DNA of 64,000 nt from positions 1 to 64,000 of the forward strand of contig NZ_KQ758484.1 of the NCBI RefSeq assembly GCF_001456935.1. The letters run 5' to 3'. This document shows, one piece after another, positions 51,272 to 59,730 of the stretch (position 1 is the first letter of the stretch; each line of letters starts with the position of its first letter). Origin of the DNA: [Bacillus] enclensis (GTDB lineage: Bacteria; Bacillota; Bacilli; Bacillales; Bacillaceae_B). The translations under genes were made by a program, and so were the position numbers. A model generated the notes under the pieces. It was given only the letters and a program-made list of their open reading frames with translations. It had not been told where the DNA came from and ran no database searches.

Positions 51272-52626
51272 TGCGCGACCTCCGCTTGAAGATTATGGCT
51301 CTTCTTATGATCGCGGATGATTTCCGCGTAGCGGTAGGCGCTGTCTTTCCAGATCCGCTCCTGCGTGTCGAAATCGACATAAAGGATCCCGAAGCGCTTG
51401 TCATACCCGAAGCTCCATTCGAAGTTATCCATCAATGACCACAGATAGTAGCCTGAGATGTTCATTCCTTCTCCGTTCAGGTCAGAAACTGCTTGGAGAT
51501 GCTTCTCGACATAATCAGTGCGCTCTTTATCATGTACACGTCCGTTTTCAACGACATCATCGTATGCCGCGCCGTTTTCCGTGATGATGATCGGAAGCTG
51601 CGTGTATTCCGCTCTCAGGCGGCGGATGAGGTCCTTGAATTCATTCGGCGCGATATCCCAGCCCATGCCGGTTTTTTCATAATCGGAATACGCCCCTCTG
51701 TGTAAAAAGTCAGACGCTGCACTGAACTCGACGATTCCGCGGCTGTAGTAGTTGATGCCGAAGAAGTCGCACTCGACCGAAATGGCCTCCATGTCGCCTT
51801 CCTTGATGAAATCATAGGAGTGCACGTATTTTGAAAATAGATTCATCATGTCCTTCGGATACTCGCCTTTAAATACAGGATCAAGGAACCAGCGGTTGGA
51901 GTAGCCATCCGCATTGTTCGCAGCCAATCGATCGTTGGCGGAATCGGTATTCGCATAGACAGGCGACAGATTCAGCGTGATGCCGATCTCCGTGTTCGAT
52001 CCGAATTCTTTTTTCAGCAGCTCGACGGCTTTTCCGTGTGACAGCAGCATATGGTGGACGGCTTTCACCGCTTCGTCCATATTTGTGTGCCCCGGTGCGT
52101 GCACACCCTGATGGTAGCCGAGGAACCCGGCACACCACGGTTCATTATGCGTGATCCAGGAATCGACGATACCGTCAAGCTCCGTGAAGCAGGCGCGCGC
52201 ATATTCAAGGAACCAGTCCACAGACTCGCGGTTCACCCAGCCGCCTTCTTCATGTGCCCACATTGGCAGATCCCAGTGATAAAGCGTGACTGCAGGCTTG
52301 ATGCCTTCTTCCGTGAGGCGCGAGGCCAATTTTTTATAAAAATCCATGCCTTCTCTATTAAACTTGCCTTTCTCAGGAAAAATCCGCGGCCATGCAATTG
52401 AGAATCGGTATGTATCGACACCGAGTCTCTTGATGTGCTGGATGTCTTCCTCGAACCGGTGATAATGGTCGCAGGCAACGTCGCCGTTATGTTGCTTGTG
52501 GACCCTGCCCGGGATGTCGCAGAACATATCCCAGATGGACGGTGTCCTGCCGCCTTCCGCTGCCGCCCCTTCGATTTGATAGGAGGATGTTGCCGTTCCG
52601 AACGTAAACTGTTTATCGAATTTCAT
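51268..52626 (-). CDS. glycoside hydrolase family 1 beta-glucosidase
   Basis: A 452-residue GH1 enzyme. FGTATSSYQIEGA at the start, WITHNEPWC with the acid/base Glu and PIIITENGAAYDD with the nucleophile Glu are intact. It hydrolyses non-phosphorylated beta-glucosides (the ABC importer delivers them unphosphorylated). Cytosolic. It follows the permeases after about 220 bases holding two hairpins, and overlaps the GH30 gene. No Trp-to-Ser signature of phospho-beta-glucosidases was checked. Confidence 0.9.
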   Translation of the reverse strand: MKFDKQFTFGTATSSYQIEGAAAEGGRTPSIWDMFCDIPGRVHKQHNGDVACDHYHRFEEDIQHIKRLGVDTYRFSIAWPRIFPEKGKFNREGMDFYKKLASRLTEEGIKPAVTLYHWDLPMWAHEEGGWVNRESVDWFLEYARACFTELDGIVDSWITHNEPWCAGFLGYHQGVHAPGHTNMDEAVKAVHHMLLSHGKAVELLKKEFGSNTEIGITLNLSPVYANTDSANDRLAANNADGYSNRWFLDPVFKGEYPKDMMNLFSKYVHSYDFIKEGDMEAISVECDFFGINYYSRGIVEFSAASDFLHRGAYSDYEKTGMGWDIAPNEFKDLIRRLRAEYTQLPIIITENGAAYDDVVENGRVHDKERTDYVEKHLQAVSDLNGEGMNISGYYLWSLMDNFEWSFGYDKRFGILYVDFDTQERIWKDSAYRYAEIIRDHKKSHNLQAEVAQ

Positions 52627-52663
52627 TATGTCTTCTCCCCTTTATGTTTGTGTATGGAAGCAA

Positions 52664-52768
52664 GGGGACGGTTCTGCTGCTTCCGAAGCATGAGAACCGT
52701 CTCCGCACTTCCTGTTTGTGTATGCAGGGAAAAACAGGGGCGGTGCCTAATACACATGCACCGTCCCC
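52664..52768. repeat. Two GC-rich hairpins between permease and GH1 genes
   Basis: GGGGACGGTTCT/AGAACCGTCTCC (52664-52704) and GGGGCGGTGC/GCACCGTCCCC (52737-52768). They lie within the operon, and could shield or separate the transport and hydrolase parts of the mRNA. Both end in the (A)CCGTCCCC word. Confidence 0.65.
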
Positions 52769-52848
52769 ATTTTTCCAGATTGAAGCGAGTGAGCCCGGCC
52801 GGACGCTTCCAAAAGAATCGGATATTTGACCGGCCGCAACCGTCCCCT

Positions 52849-53769
52849 TTATTCTTTGACTGATCCAGCAGAGATGCTGTTGACGATATATTTTGATAGG
52901 AACAGGAATGCGATCATGATTGGTACGACTGAAATCGCGATTCCCAGGTACATGCTTCCGAGATTCTGTGCCACCTGTGATCCTTTTAGGAAACCCATCA
53001 ATACAGGCAGTGTGTATTTCTCAGGCGAGAACAGGATGACGAGCGGCATGATGTAGTTGTTCCATGAACCGATGAAGGTGAAGATCGACATCGTCGCAAT
53101 CGCCGGCATCATGATCGGAATCGCCACTGTGTGGAAAATCTTGAACTCGCTTGCGCCGTCGATCCTTGCCGCTTCGATCAGGCTGGGATGCAGCGTCGTC
53201 TGGATATACTGTCGCAGGAAGAACACGACGAACGGACTGGCGATCGTCGGCACGATCAATGGGATGTAAGTATCCAGGATTCCCAGGTTCTTACTCAGTT
53301 CGTAGAATCCGATGAGTCCGAGCTGTCCCGGCACCATCATCATGACGAGCATGAAGACGAACAGGAAGTTCTTCCCCTTGAATGTGTAAAAGGCGAATCC
53401 GTACGCGGTCAGCGCCGAGAAGTATCCCGACAGGACCGTCACGAGCACGGAGATGATCAGGCTGTTCTTGAAACCGGCCCAGATGTTGACGTATTCCATC
53501 ATCGTCCGGTAGTTTTCCATGAGGGCGGTGCCCGGGATCAGCGTGAATCCCGACAGGATCGCCTCATTCGATCTCGTCGCGTTGACGAGCATCATCAGGA
53601 ACGGGATGAAACAGACGACCGCCATCACGGACAGCACGATGTAGATGATGCTTTTGACGGTGCGGCCCTTCTTTTTTTCCTTTGTTTCCTGAGGGAGGGT
53701 CCCCGGGTTCGGGTCCTTCACCTCTTCTTCGAACTGCACTTCGTTTTCGACTGCTGTTTTTCCTAACAT
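52849..53769 (-). CDS. carbohydrate ABC transporter permease (MalG-like)
   Basis: A 306-residue permease with six helices after a Lys/Glu-rich cytosolic N-terminus (about 1-35). EAARIDGASEFKIFHTVAIP is the EAA loop that docks on the ATPase. Starts five bases after the partner permease. The ATPase gene is not in the operon, so a shared MsmX-type ATPase is presumed. Confidence 0.92.
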   Translation of the reverse strand: MLGKTAVENEVQFEEEVKDPNPGTLPQETKEKKKGRTVKSIIYIVLSVMAVVCFIPFLMMLVNATRSNEAILSGFTLIPGTALMENYRTMMEYVNIWAGFKNSLIISVLVTVLSGYFSALTAYGFAFYTFKGKNFLFVFMLVMMMVPGQLGLIGFYELSKNLGILDTYIPLIVPTIASPFVVFFLRQYIQTTLHPSLIEAARIDGASEFKIFHTVAIPIMMPAIATMSIFTFIGSWNNYIMPLVILFSPEKYTLPVLMGFLKGSQVAQNLGSMYLGIAISVVPIMIAFLFLSKYIVNSISAGSVKE

Positions 53770-53774
53770 CTTTC

Positions 53775-54674
53775 CTACACCTGCCTTGTCTGCTTGCGTT
53801 CATTTCGGTACATCCCTTTGAACACCATCGCCGAGAAGATCAGGGTGATGACGAACAATCCGTACGCGACTGCAGAAGCATAGCCGTAATTGTTATACTT
53901 GAATGCCTGGTTGTATAAATACAGCACCATCGTATTCAGCGAGCCGTCCGGCGACCCGATTCCGTCGGTCAAAAGCATCGGCAGGTCGAACAATTGGAGA
54001 CCCCCGATCAGCGACGTGATCATGATGTACAGGAGGATCGGCTTCAAGAGCGGAAGCGTGATCTTCGTGAACGTCTGCCAGCGGTTGGCCCCGTCGATCA
54101 GTGCCGCTTCATAGTAATCTTTCGAAATGCCCGACACCCCCGCCATCACGACGATGAAGGAGTGGCCGAACCACATCCACGTCAGGATGAGCGAGACGGA
54201 CAGCTGGGCGGTGGCAGGCTCGTTAAGCCAGTTTATCGGTTCTGATATAAGACCAATTTTTAGAAGAATCATATTTAATGAGCCGTGCTGCCAATCTAGT
54301 AAAATACCGAACAGCAGGGCGACCGAGCTGATGGTGATCAAATTTGGCAGATAGAAAATCGATCTGAAGAAGGCGAGTCCCCTCAACTTCATTCTCATAT
54401 CAGAAAAGATCAATGCCAGGATGAGAGCCAGTCCGATCTGCAGGATGAAGTTGACTCCCCAGATCTTCCATGTGTTAAAAAAGGCTTCCACAAAATAAGT
54501 ATCCGTGAATAACCGCTTATAGTTGGCGAGGCCGACGACTTCCGCGACGCCGCTTCCTGTATAGTTTGTGAAGCTGTAATAGAATGTAAGTGCCACGGGA
54601 TAAATACTGAAGATCAAAAAGATGATCCAGAACGGCGCAATGAAGAAATAGCCGTATTTATTGACGTTTTTCAT
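53775..54674 (-). CDS. carbohydrate ABC transporter permease (MalF-like)
   Basis: A 299-residue, six-helix permease. EAALIDGANRWQTFTKITLP is the EAA loop. Pairs with the MalG-like permease directly downstream. Likely imports beta-gluco-oligosaccharides, judged from the GH1 and GH30 genes in the same operon. Confidence 0.92.
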   Translation of the reverse strand: MKNVNKYGYFFIAPFWIIFLIFSIYPVALTFYYSFTNYTGSGVAEVVGLANYKRLFTDTYFVEAFFNTWKIWGVNFILQIGLALILALIFSDMRMKLRGLAFFRSIFYLPNLITISSVALLFGILLDWQHGSLNMILLKIGLISEPINWLNEPATAQLSVSLILTWMWFGHSFIVVMAGVSGISKDYYEAALIDGANRWQTFTKITLPLLKPILLYIMITSLIGGLQLFDLPMLLTDGIGSPDGSLNTMVLYLYNQAFKYNNYGYASAVAYGLFVITLIFSAMVFKGMYRNERKQTRQV

Positions 54675-54705
54675 TCCCCGAGCCCCCTTCGTTATCTTGG
54701 ATTTT

Positions 54706-54733
54706 GCAGGCGGCCAAGACTTCGGCCGCCTGC
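54706..54733. promoter_or_regulatory. GCAGGCGGCC/GGCCGCCTGC hairpin between SBP and permeases
   Basis: A perfect ten-base stem with an eight-base loop. On the mRNA (minus) strand no T-run follows, so it is not a good terminator in the direction of the operon; on the plus strand T6 follows. Probably stabilises the upstream SBP message, giving more binding protein than permease. Confidence 0.7.
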
Positions 54734-54838
54734 CTTTTTTGTATGGTCATGCGCCAGGCGGAAGTGCCGGATACGGCCGCTGAATGTTCACCGGCCGGCC
54801 CCGCAGCATTTCCCCTCGACGCACTCTTTCTACTAAAT

Positions 54839-56152
54839 TTAGTTCTTCGGTACCTTCAAGTCAGGGTACGCGTTCTGTGCTTTTTGATAGAATTCTTTAA
54901 TTGCATCTTCTTTAGACTTCTTGCCGTCTACATATTGCTGAACGGCATTTCCGTAGAACGTATCAAGCTGCTGGTCATATTTCGTGACGATTCCAGGCTC
55001 GATTTCTTTCGCCTGCTCCAGGAAGAACTGGTAGTTGTTCTGTCCGCCAAGGAATTCACTGCTGAAGTCATCCTTGATTGCGTTCGTTACCGGATTGTAG
55101 GCAAGGACATCTCCTGTTTCCTTCGCCCACTCTGTCAGGAATTCATCGTCCTGTGTCATCATTTTCACAAAATCATACGCAAGTTCTTTGTTCTCTGATT
55201 TGTTGTAAACACCTAACCACGTTCCGCCCCAGAAGTACGGGCTCGGTCCGCTTGTAACGGCCCAGTCGCCGTTTGTTTCTTTAACATTTGTTTTCAATAC
55301 GCTGTGAAGTCCCCATGTCGGAAGGACATATGAGAATACTTGAGTTTCTTTTTCTTTTCCGTCCTGCTTCACTTTGATCGGCTTATCCATGCCTTCGAAC
55401 CATGATGGAGACCACTCGGCAGCAAGAGCCGTATAGCTGTTCTCGCGAAGGGTCTTCGCATGATCCATGAACTCTTTCTTTTGGTCTGTCAATTGCAATT
55501 CGCCTTTGTCGTTCACCCATGGCTGCGGATTGTCGCCTTGTGAGAACCAGCGCATCGCACCTTCATCCGGGAACATGCTGTAGCCTTTTTCCTTCATCTT
55601 TTCAGCTACTTCAAACACGCCGTCCATCGATGCCATCATATTGCCGACTTCTGTCGGATCTTCGGTTCCAAGCACTTCTTTTGCAATGCTTCTTCTATAG
55701 AAAATTCCTCCAGGCGTTGTCTGCCAAGAAAGGGCTCTTACATTTCCATCTTTGTCTTTTCCTAAATCGAATACATACGGTACATATTTATCCTTGATTT
55801 CTTCAACATTGTACGGATCCTCTGAAAGGTTTTCCCAGTATCCTGCATCCACCCATTGTTTAAGGAATGCAATCTCCCCTGTGAACACGTCAGGAGCTCC
55901 GACACCGCTTTCAAGAACCGGCTTCAATTTCGTCGGATAATCCGCGATCGGAACGATTGTCAGTTCCACTTTGACCCCATTCTTCTCTTCAAACTTCGTG
56001 ATCGGCTTCTTCAATTCATCCGTGAATGACCAGATCTTCAAATCAACATCTTTGTCTTTCTTGCCGCCTGATGACTCGGAGCTCCCGGAACAGCCGGCAA
56101 GCACCCCTGCAAGCAGGACCGCTGTCATAAATAATGCTAGAAACTTCTTCAT
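54839..56152 (-). CDS. sugar ABC transporter substrate-binding lipoprotein
   Basis: A 437-residue lipoprotein (LAGC lipobox, then a Ser/Gly linker). KDVDLKIWSFTDELKKPITKFEEKNGV is the typical start of a family 1 sugar-binding protein, and WGGTWLGVYNKSENKELAYDF and YQKAQNAYPDLKVPKN fit the rest. First gene of the beta-glucoside operon. Two LacI-type operators lie just upstream of it. Confidence 0.92.
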   Translation of the reverse strand: MKKFLALFMTAVLLAGVLAGCSGSSESSGGKKDKDVDLKIWSFTDELKKPITKFEEKNGVKVELTIVPIADYPTKLKPVLESGVGAPDVFTGEIAFLKQWVDAGYWENLSEDPYNVEEIKDKYVPYVFDLGKDKDGNVRALSWQTTPGGIFYRRSIAKEVLGTEDPTEVGNMMASMDGVFEVAEKMKEKGYSMFPDEGAMRWFSQGDNPQPWVNDKGELQLTDQKKEFMDHAKTLRENSYTALAAEWSPSWFEGMDKPIKVKQDGKEKETQVFSYVLPTWGLHSVLKTNVKETNGDWAVTSGPSPYFWGGTWLGVYNKSENKELAYDFVKMMTQDDEFLTEWAKETGDVLAYNPVTNAIKDDFSSEFLGGQNNYQFFLEQAKEIEPGIVTKYDQQLDTFYGNAVQQYVDGKKSKEDAIKEFYQKAQNAYPDLKVPKN

Positions 56153-56188
56153 GTTTATCCCCCTTTGTCCTTTATGGATATATGTGGT

Positions 56189-56202
56189 CGAAATCGGTTT
56201 CG
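56189..56202. promoter_or_regulatory. LacI-type operator O1
   Basis: CGAAATCGGTTTCG, a 14-base palindrome with one mismatch, 37 bases before the SBP start. Confidence 0.75.
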
Positions 56203-56231
56203 GTAAAACCTGTAAAAAAATCTTCGGTGCC

Positions 56232-56281
56232 GCTGTTGATTTCCCTGTAAAACGGTAAGGTCTTACACGGAAATCAACAGC
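56232..56281. repeat. 50-bp minimal copy of the TIR element
   Basis: GCTGTTGATTTCC at the left pairs with GGAAATCAACAGC at the right, leaving CTGTAAAACGGTAAGGTCTTACAC in the middle. It is the terminal inverted repeats of the 226/250-bp elements with almost nothing between them. It lies between two LacI-type operators, so within the promoter region of the sugar operon. Confidence 0.8.
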
Positions 56282-56294
56282 TGGAAACTCTTTC

Positions 56295-56308
56295 CGAAAC
56301 CGGTTTCG
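56295..56308. promoter_or_regulatory. LacI-type operator O2
   Basis: CGAAACCGGTTTCG is a perfect palindrome, 106 bases from O1. With the site before the repressor gene (57377) it gives three operators. Confidence 0.8.
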
Positions 56309-56312
56309 AAAT

Positions 56313-56348
56313 CACCTAAAAAATTTTTTCGTGCCTGGAGTCCAGGCA
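56313..56348 (-). terminator. terminator of the LacI gene
   Basis: GTGCCTGG/CCAGGCAC with a short loop, followed on the minus strand by GAAAAAATTTTTT. Confidence 0.85.
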
Positions 56349-57359
56349 CTATTTAATTGATGTACAGGACTCCCTGATGATGAGCTCCACCGGGATGATG
56401 TCCGTCGTCTTCAACTTCTTCTTCAAATCCATCTGTTTGATCAGCATTCCGCCGGCCCGTTCACCGATCTTGTCGGTGTCCTGCCTGACGGTCGTCAGTT
56501 TCGGTGTCACGTAGGATGCCATGTCAATATCATCATAGCCGATGATCGAAATGTCCTCAGGAATCCTGAGACCTTTTTCCTTGATCGCTTCCATCGCCCC
56601 GATTGCCATATGGTCACCGGATACGAATACAGCCGTCGGCAGGTCCTCGAGCGAGAGTAGCGTATTCATCGCTTTCTTTCCTTCCTCAATGGAGAAAAAT
56701 CCGCCGTTCACCACGAATTCCTTCCGTATCGGAAGGCCCGCTTCCTTCATGCCCTTCTTGAATCCTTTGATACGCTGTGCACCGGCATCGATGCCCGGAT
56801 CCCCTGAGATATGGGCGATCTTCGAATGACCCAGTGAATGAAGATAATTCACGGCAAGCCTGCCGCCCTCGATATTATCGGAGTAGACGACACTGCAATT
56901 CTGCTTCGTCATGTCGATCACCACGATCGGTACATGACTGTTGATCATCTCCTGCACCTGAGGGTCGTTCGGGTCTGAACAAATGACCACAATCCCGTCA
57001 ACGGCGCGGTATAAGAAGTGTTCCAGATAACTCGTATCCCGCTTGCGCAGATTCCGTGAGGCAAAGATCAGATCATAGCCTTCACGCTCCACGTACTTGC
57101 GGAAACTCTCAATGATCGCATTGAAGAAAGGATGCTTCATCCCCACCTCATTATCCTCGGCGAACATCACACCGATCGTCCACGACTTCTTCGTAGACAG
57201 CGACTGTGCATGCGCATTCGGGAGATAACCCATCTCCGCCGCCGCATCGAGGATCTTCTGCTTCGTCTTCGGACTCACATCCGCGTAATTATTAAGAGCC
57301 TTGGATACCGTCGTACTGGAAACCCCAGTTTTCTTCGCCAAATCATAAATCGTAACCAT
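56349..57359 (-). CDS. LacI family repressor of the beta-glucoside operon
   Basis: A 336-residue repressor. MVTIYDLAKKTGVSSTTVSKALNNY is the LacI HTH with hinge helix following (about 1-60); the remainder is the sugar-binding domain (PTAVFVSGDHMAIGAMEAIKE, DISIIGYDDIDMASY). ATG 57359 begins exactly at the HTH and has AGAGGGGAC upstream; the open frame before it is non-coding. A perfect operator lies 18 bases upstream, indicating autorepression, and two more lie before the SBP gene. The inducer is probably a beta-glucoside. Confidence 0.92.
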   Translation of the reverse strand: MVTIYDLAKKTGVSSTTVSKALNNYADVSPKTKQKILDAAAEMGYLPNAHAQSLSTKKSWTIGVMFAEDNEVGMKHPFFNAIIESFRKYVEREGYDLIFASRNLRKRDTSYLEHFLYRAVDGIVVICSDPNDPQVQEMINSHVPIVVIDMTKQNCSVVYSDNIEGGRLAVNYLHSLGHSKIAHISGDPGIDAGAQRIKGFKKGMKEAGLPIRKEFVVNGGFFSIEEGKKAMNTLLSLEDLPTAVFVSGDHMAIGAMEAIKEKGLRIPEDISIIGYDDIDMASYVTPKLTTVRQDTDKIGERAGGMLIKQMDLKKKLKTTDIIPVELIIRESCTSIK

Positions 57360-57376
57360 CGTTGTCCCCTCTTCAT

Positions 57377-57390
57377 CGAAAGCGCTTTCG
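57377..57390. promoter_or_regulatory. operator before the LacI gene
   Basis: CGAAAGCGCTTTCG, perfect 14-base palindrome; it fits LacI-family sites and also the CcpA cre consensus (TGNAANCGNNNNCA-like), so carbon control is also possible. Confidence 0.75.
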
Positions 57391-57548
57391 TTGATGTTAT
57401 TATAGCCCAGAAAAAATCGATGCGCAATAGAATTTTCAAAAAATTTTGTTTGGATTGTTTTGGGGGGATTGGGGCGTGATTGTTGCAGCGGGTTGTGTCC
57501 GGGTTGCGGGATCGGGATGGGTTGTGCGGCCGAGTTGCGGGGGCGGGT
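57391..57548. other. intergenic, G-rich
   Basis: Holds the expected promoter of the LacI gene near 57400-57420 and a run of G-rich, T-rich sequence (GGGGGGATTGGGG). No gene. Confidence 0.4.
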
Positions 57549-57585
57549 CGGGGGGGGACAGGTACCTTGACCCACTTTTCCCTTC
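57549..57585 (+). repeat. GGGGGACAGGTAC-type motif
   Basis: GGGGGGGGACAGGTACCTTG followed by ACCCACTTTTCC; inverse copy at 60024-60060. Confidence 0.6.
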
Positions 57586-57649
57586 TACCATTTTATCAAT
57601 CATTGATCATGCTCGCTGCCGGTGGCCCCCATAACGGCTAAAAACCGGT

Positions 57650-57760
57650 TTTGATAATATATTGGGATTTTCGGTTTGATAATAAAAGAGTTGTTTTTGA
57701 TAATATAATTGGATTTTTGATAATATCCTGCCCGTTTTTGATAATATATCAATCCGCAGA
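57650..57760 (-). repeat. Phased repeat array, class B, five units, inverted
   Basis: GATAAT (inverse core) at 57653, 57678, 57699, 57719 and 57740: steps 25, 21, 20, 21. Read on the minus strand the spacer order is the same as in the plus-strand copies (ACGGGCAGGA, AATCCAATTA, ACAACTCTTT..). One unit is lengthened by four to five bases. The only class B copy in inverted orientation. Confidence 0.85.
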
Positions 57761-57931
57761 CCCATCCCAACGCTTGTTTCGCCCTCAAATCCCATGTAAA
57801 CAGACATACTCTAGTAGTTTAGTTAGTTTTTTTAAAAAAACCGACCCATTCCGTGAATTTTCACCCTTCAATTAACTCATTTTCATCTTTGCCGCGTTTG
57901 CCTCCCCCCTTCCCCAATAGAACTCCAAAAA

Positions 57932-57971
57932 GAAAAGCCGCCCCCGCACCAAAGCACGAAGGCAGCTTTTC
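57932..57971 (-). terminator. terminator after MFS gene
   Basis: AAAAGCTGCC/GGGGGCGGCTTTT stem on the minus strand, followed by CTTTTTGG. Confidence 0.75.
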
Positions 57972-57992
57972 ACCAAAAAAGGGGTTAACAAA

Positions 57993-59183
57993 TCATCCCT
58001 TCCTTTTCACCCGCAGCCGGCCAGCGACCAAATACCCGACGGCCAGAACAAAAAAGATCAGCAGCAAGCCTGCAAAGCCATCGGTAAACCCGCTGCGCTC
58101 GATCGCATAGCCGAACAATGGGAAGCTGATCATGATCACGAAGCTTTCCATCAGCCCGATCAGCGACAGGAACGTCGAGCGGACGTTGCTTTCCAGGAAT
58201 CCCTGCACGAATGAGCTGAAGATCGGTTCGAACAGACTCAACAGCTGAGCGAGGAACAGGAATGACAGCAGGATCGCCCAGTCGTTCGCAAAGATGAACA
58301 GGATGAAGAACAAGAGGAACAGCACCAATCCATAATGAAGGATGTTGAAAAACTTGAACCTCGCTTCCACCTTGTACGCGATCTTCGCCATCACGACGCC
58401 GAGCAGTCCTTCGATCGTGAAGATGGCCCCGACGACGACGGACGAAAATCCGAGCTGAATGAAATATTCCTGTCCGTAAAACACGATGATGACCATCACC
58501 GCACTCGCCAGGATGAACAGCACGACCGGCCGGTGGATGACCCGGTTGTTTTTCCAGACCCTCACCCCGAGCTTGAACTGATGCACCCACTGGTTATACC
58601 AGCGCCCGCCGATATCCTCCGTCTTCTCACGTTCAGGTTCCTTCATGAAAAGAAGCGGAATCACGGCCAGCACGTGGGTGACGATTGTGGAGCCGTACAC
58701 CCATTCCCAGCTGATCTCGGCCATGAAGCCGCCGAGGAATTTTGCCAAACTCAGTGAAAGCAGTGAGATTGCCGTCATGCTCCCGATGATCCGCGTATAC
58801 TCTCCTTCCCGCTTTGCATTCTTCAATGTGTCATAGGCAAAAGACTGCTCGGCCCCCGAATGGAAAGTGACCATCAGCCCCATCGACAGGAATGCGAGCG
58901 TGAACACCGTAAACGTGCCGCTCACCAGCATCAAGAGCGCATATAGGAGGCTGAACAGATTCCCGATGATCAGGCTGATCTTCCTCCCATATAAATCGGC
59001 AATCATCCCCGTCGGCACCTCGAATAATACGATCGCCAGGTGGAGCAGTGCCTCCAGCAACCCGATTTCACCGAAGGTCATGCCCTTGTCGCCGAGATAA
59101 ATGACCCAAAGCGCCCGGTCAAAAAATAACTGTGCAAAGAATAAATAAAAATAGAGCAAATATATGTTGTTTTTCGTTTTCAT
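57993..59183 (-). CDS. MFS transporter
   Basis: A protein of about 396 residues with 12 hydrophobic segments; starts MKTKNNIYLLYFYLFFAQLF. FEVPTGMIADLYGRKISLIIG carries the motif A-like loop (P-T-G-x-I-A-D-x-x-G-R-K) and helix 4-5. ATG 59183 has GAGAGG upstream; the open frame beyond has no start of good quality. Its leader holds a large folded RNA (59208-59325). Substrate unknown, possibly a drug. Confidence 0.85.
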   Translation of the reverse strand: MKTKNNIYLLYFYLFFAQLFFDRALWVIYLGDKGMTFGEIGLLEALLHLAIVLFEVPTGMIADLYGRKISLIIGNLFSLLYALLMLVSGTFTVFTLAFLSMGLMVTFHSGAEQSFAYDTLKNAKREGEYTRIIGSMTAISLLSLSLAKFLGGFMAEISWEWVYGSTIVTHVLAVIPLLFMKEPEREKTEDIGGRWYNQWVHQFKLGVRVWKNNRVIHRPVVLFILASAVMVIIVFYGQEYFIQLGFSSVVVGAIFTIEGLLGVVMAKIAYKVEARFKFFNILHYGLVLFLLFFILFIFANDWAILLSFLFLAQLLSLFEPIFSSFVQGFLESNVRSTFLSLIGLMESFVIMISFPLFGYAIERSGFTDGFAGLLLIFFVLAVGYLVAGRLRVKRKG

Positions 59184-59207
59184 TGGTTGTCGTCCTCTCT
59201 TAAACAA

Positions 59208-59325
59208 AAATCTTGAGAAATGCGGCGGCGCCCTTTCAGCCCCCACAAAGGCGTCCGGCTTCTGAAGCCTGGACTGACCGAATCGTCATGATGATAGGGT
59301 CACTGGTGCAGCGCATTTCTCAAAT
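59208..59325 (-). ncRNA. folded leader RNA before the MFS gene, unknown type
   Basis: On the minus strand a perfect 12-base outer stem TTGAGAAATGCG/CGCATTTCTCAA encloses three inner stems: TGACC/GGTCA, GTCCAGGCTT/AAGCCGGAC and GCCTTT/AAAGGGC. The outer 3' arm is followed by GATTTTTG, which could make the outer stem part of a terminator. The MFS start is 25 bases away. This architecture suggests a regulatory leader; no known riboswitch was recognised. Confidence 0.55.
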
Positions 59326-59329
59326 CATA

Positions 59330-59362
59330 AAAAAAGCCGCAGGGCATCATCCCCTGCGGCTT
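59330..59362 (-). terminator. terminator upstream of the folded leader
   Basis: AGCCGCAGGG/CCCTGCGGCT with GATGATG loop, followed by TTTTTTT on the minus strand. It ends the transcript of the 36-residue ORF or attenuates entry into the MFS leader. Confidence 0.9.
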
Positions 59363-59401
59363 TTCGCTATTTTCAGGAAATCATACATCGTTCATGGATA
59401 T

Positions 59402-59512
59402 TCAGCTAAAAATAGACAGACCTGTCCCGTTGGCAGCTGAAAATCCAAAAATCGACATCATGAAAACAAGGTATTTCTTCCTGGCCCTGATGTCTACAGT
59501 GAACGATTGCAT
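59402..59512 (-). CDS. 36-residue peptide gene before the MFS leader
   Basis: MQSFTVDIRARKKYLVFMMS and then IFGFSAANGTGLSIFS. An excellent AGGAGGG site lies seven bases before ATG 59512, and ATAATAAAAG upstream fits a -10 box. Basic N-terminus then a hydrophobic stretch, so probably membrane-associated. The terminator at 59330-59362 follows 39 bases later. Function unknown; a leader or small stress peptide. Confidence 0.5.
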   Translation of the reverse strand: MQSFTVDIRARKKYLVFMMSIFGFSAANGTGLSIFS

Positions 59513-59730
59513 GAGTTTCCCTCCTTTTTTGTTTAAGATTCTCTTTTATCTTTTATTATAAGATGGTTGGGAATTTACAGCAAGGGGAAATTGGAGCGCG
59601 GGGCACTGGTTATAGCACCGTTTTGCCCAAATAGAGTTGAAAAGTTTGTTATTTTGACTGGATCCGGTTAAGTTGAACCAATTCTTCTGTATAAATGACT
59701 GTCTGTATAATGGAAATTTGGGTGCCGTCA

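Noticed and set aside
53131-53766. 211-residue ORF antisense to the permease
   Set aside because: His/Asp/Arg-rich composition typical of an antisense shadow, no ribosome site.
57377-57390. Dedicated catabolite control (cre) site
   Set aside because: The palindrome is nearly the same as the two operators before the SBP gene, so autoregulation by the LacI protein explains it better; CcpA binding cannot be excluded.
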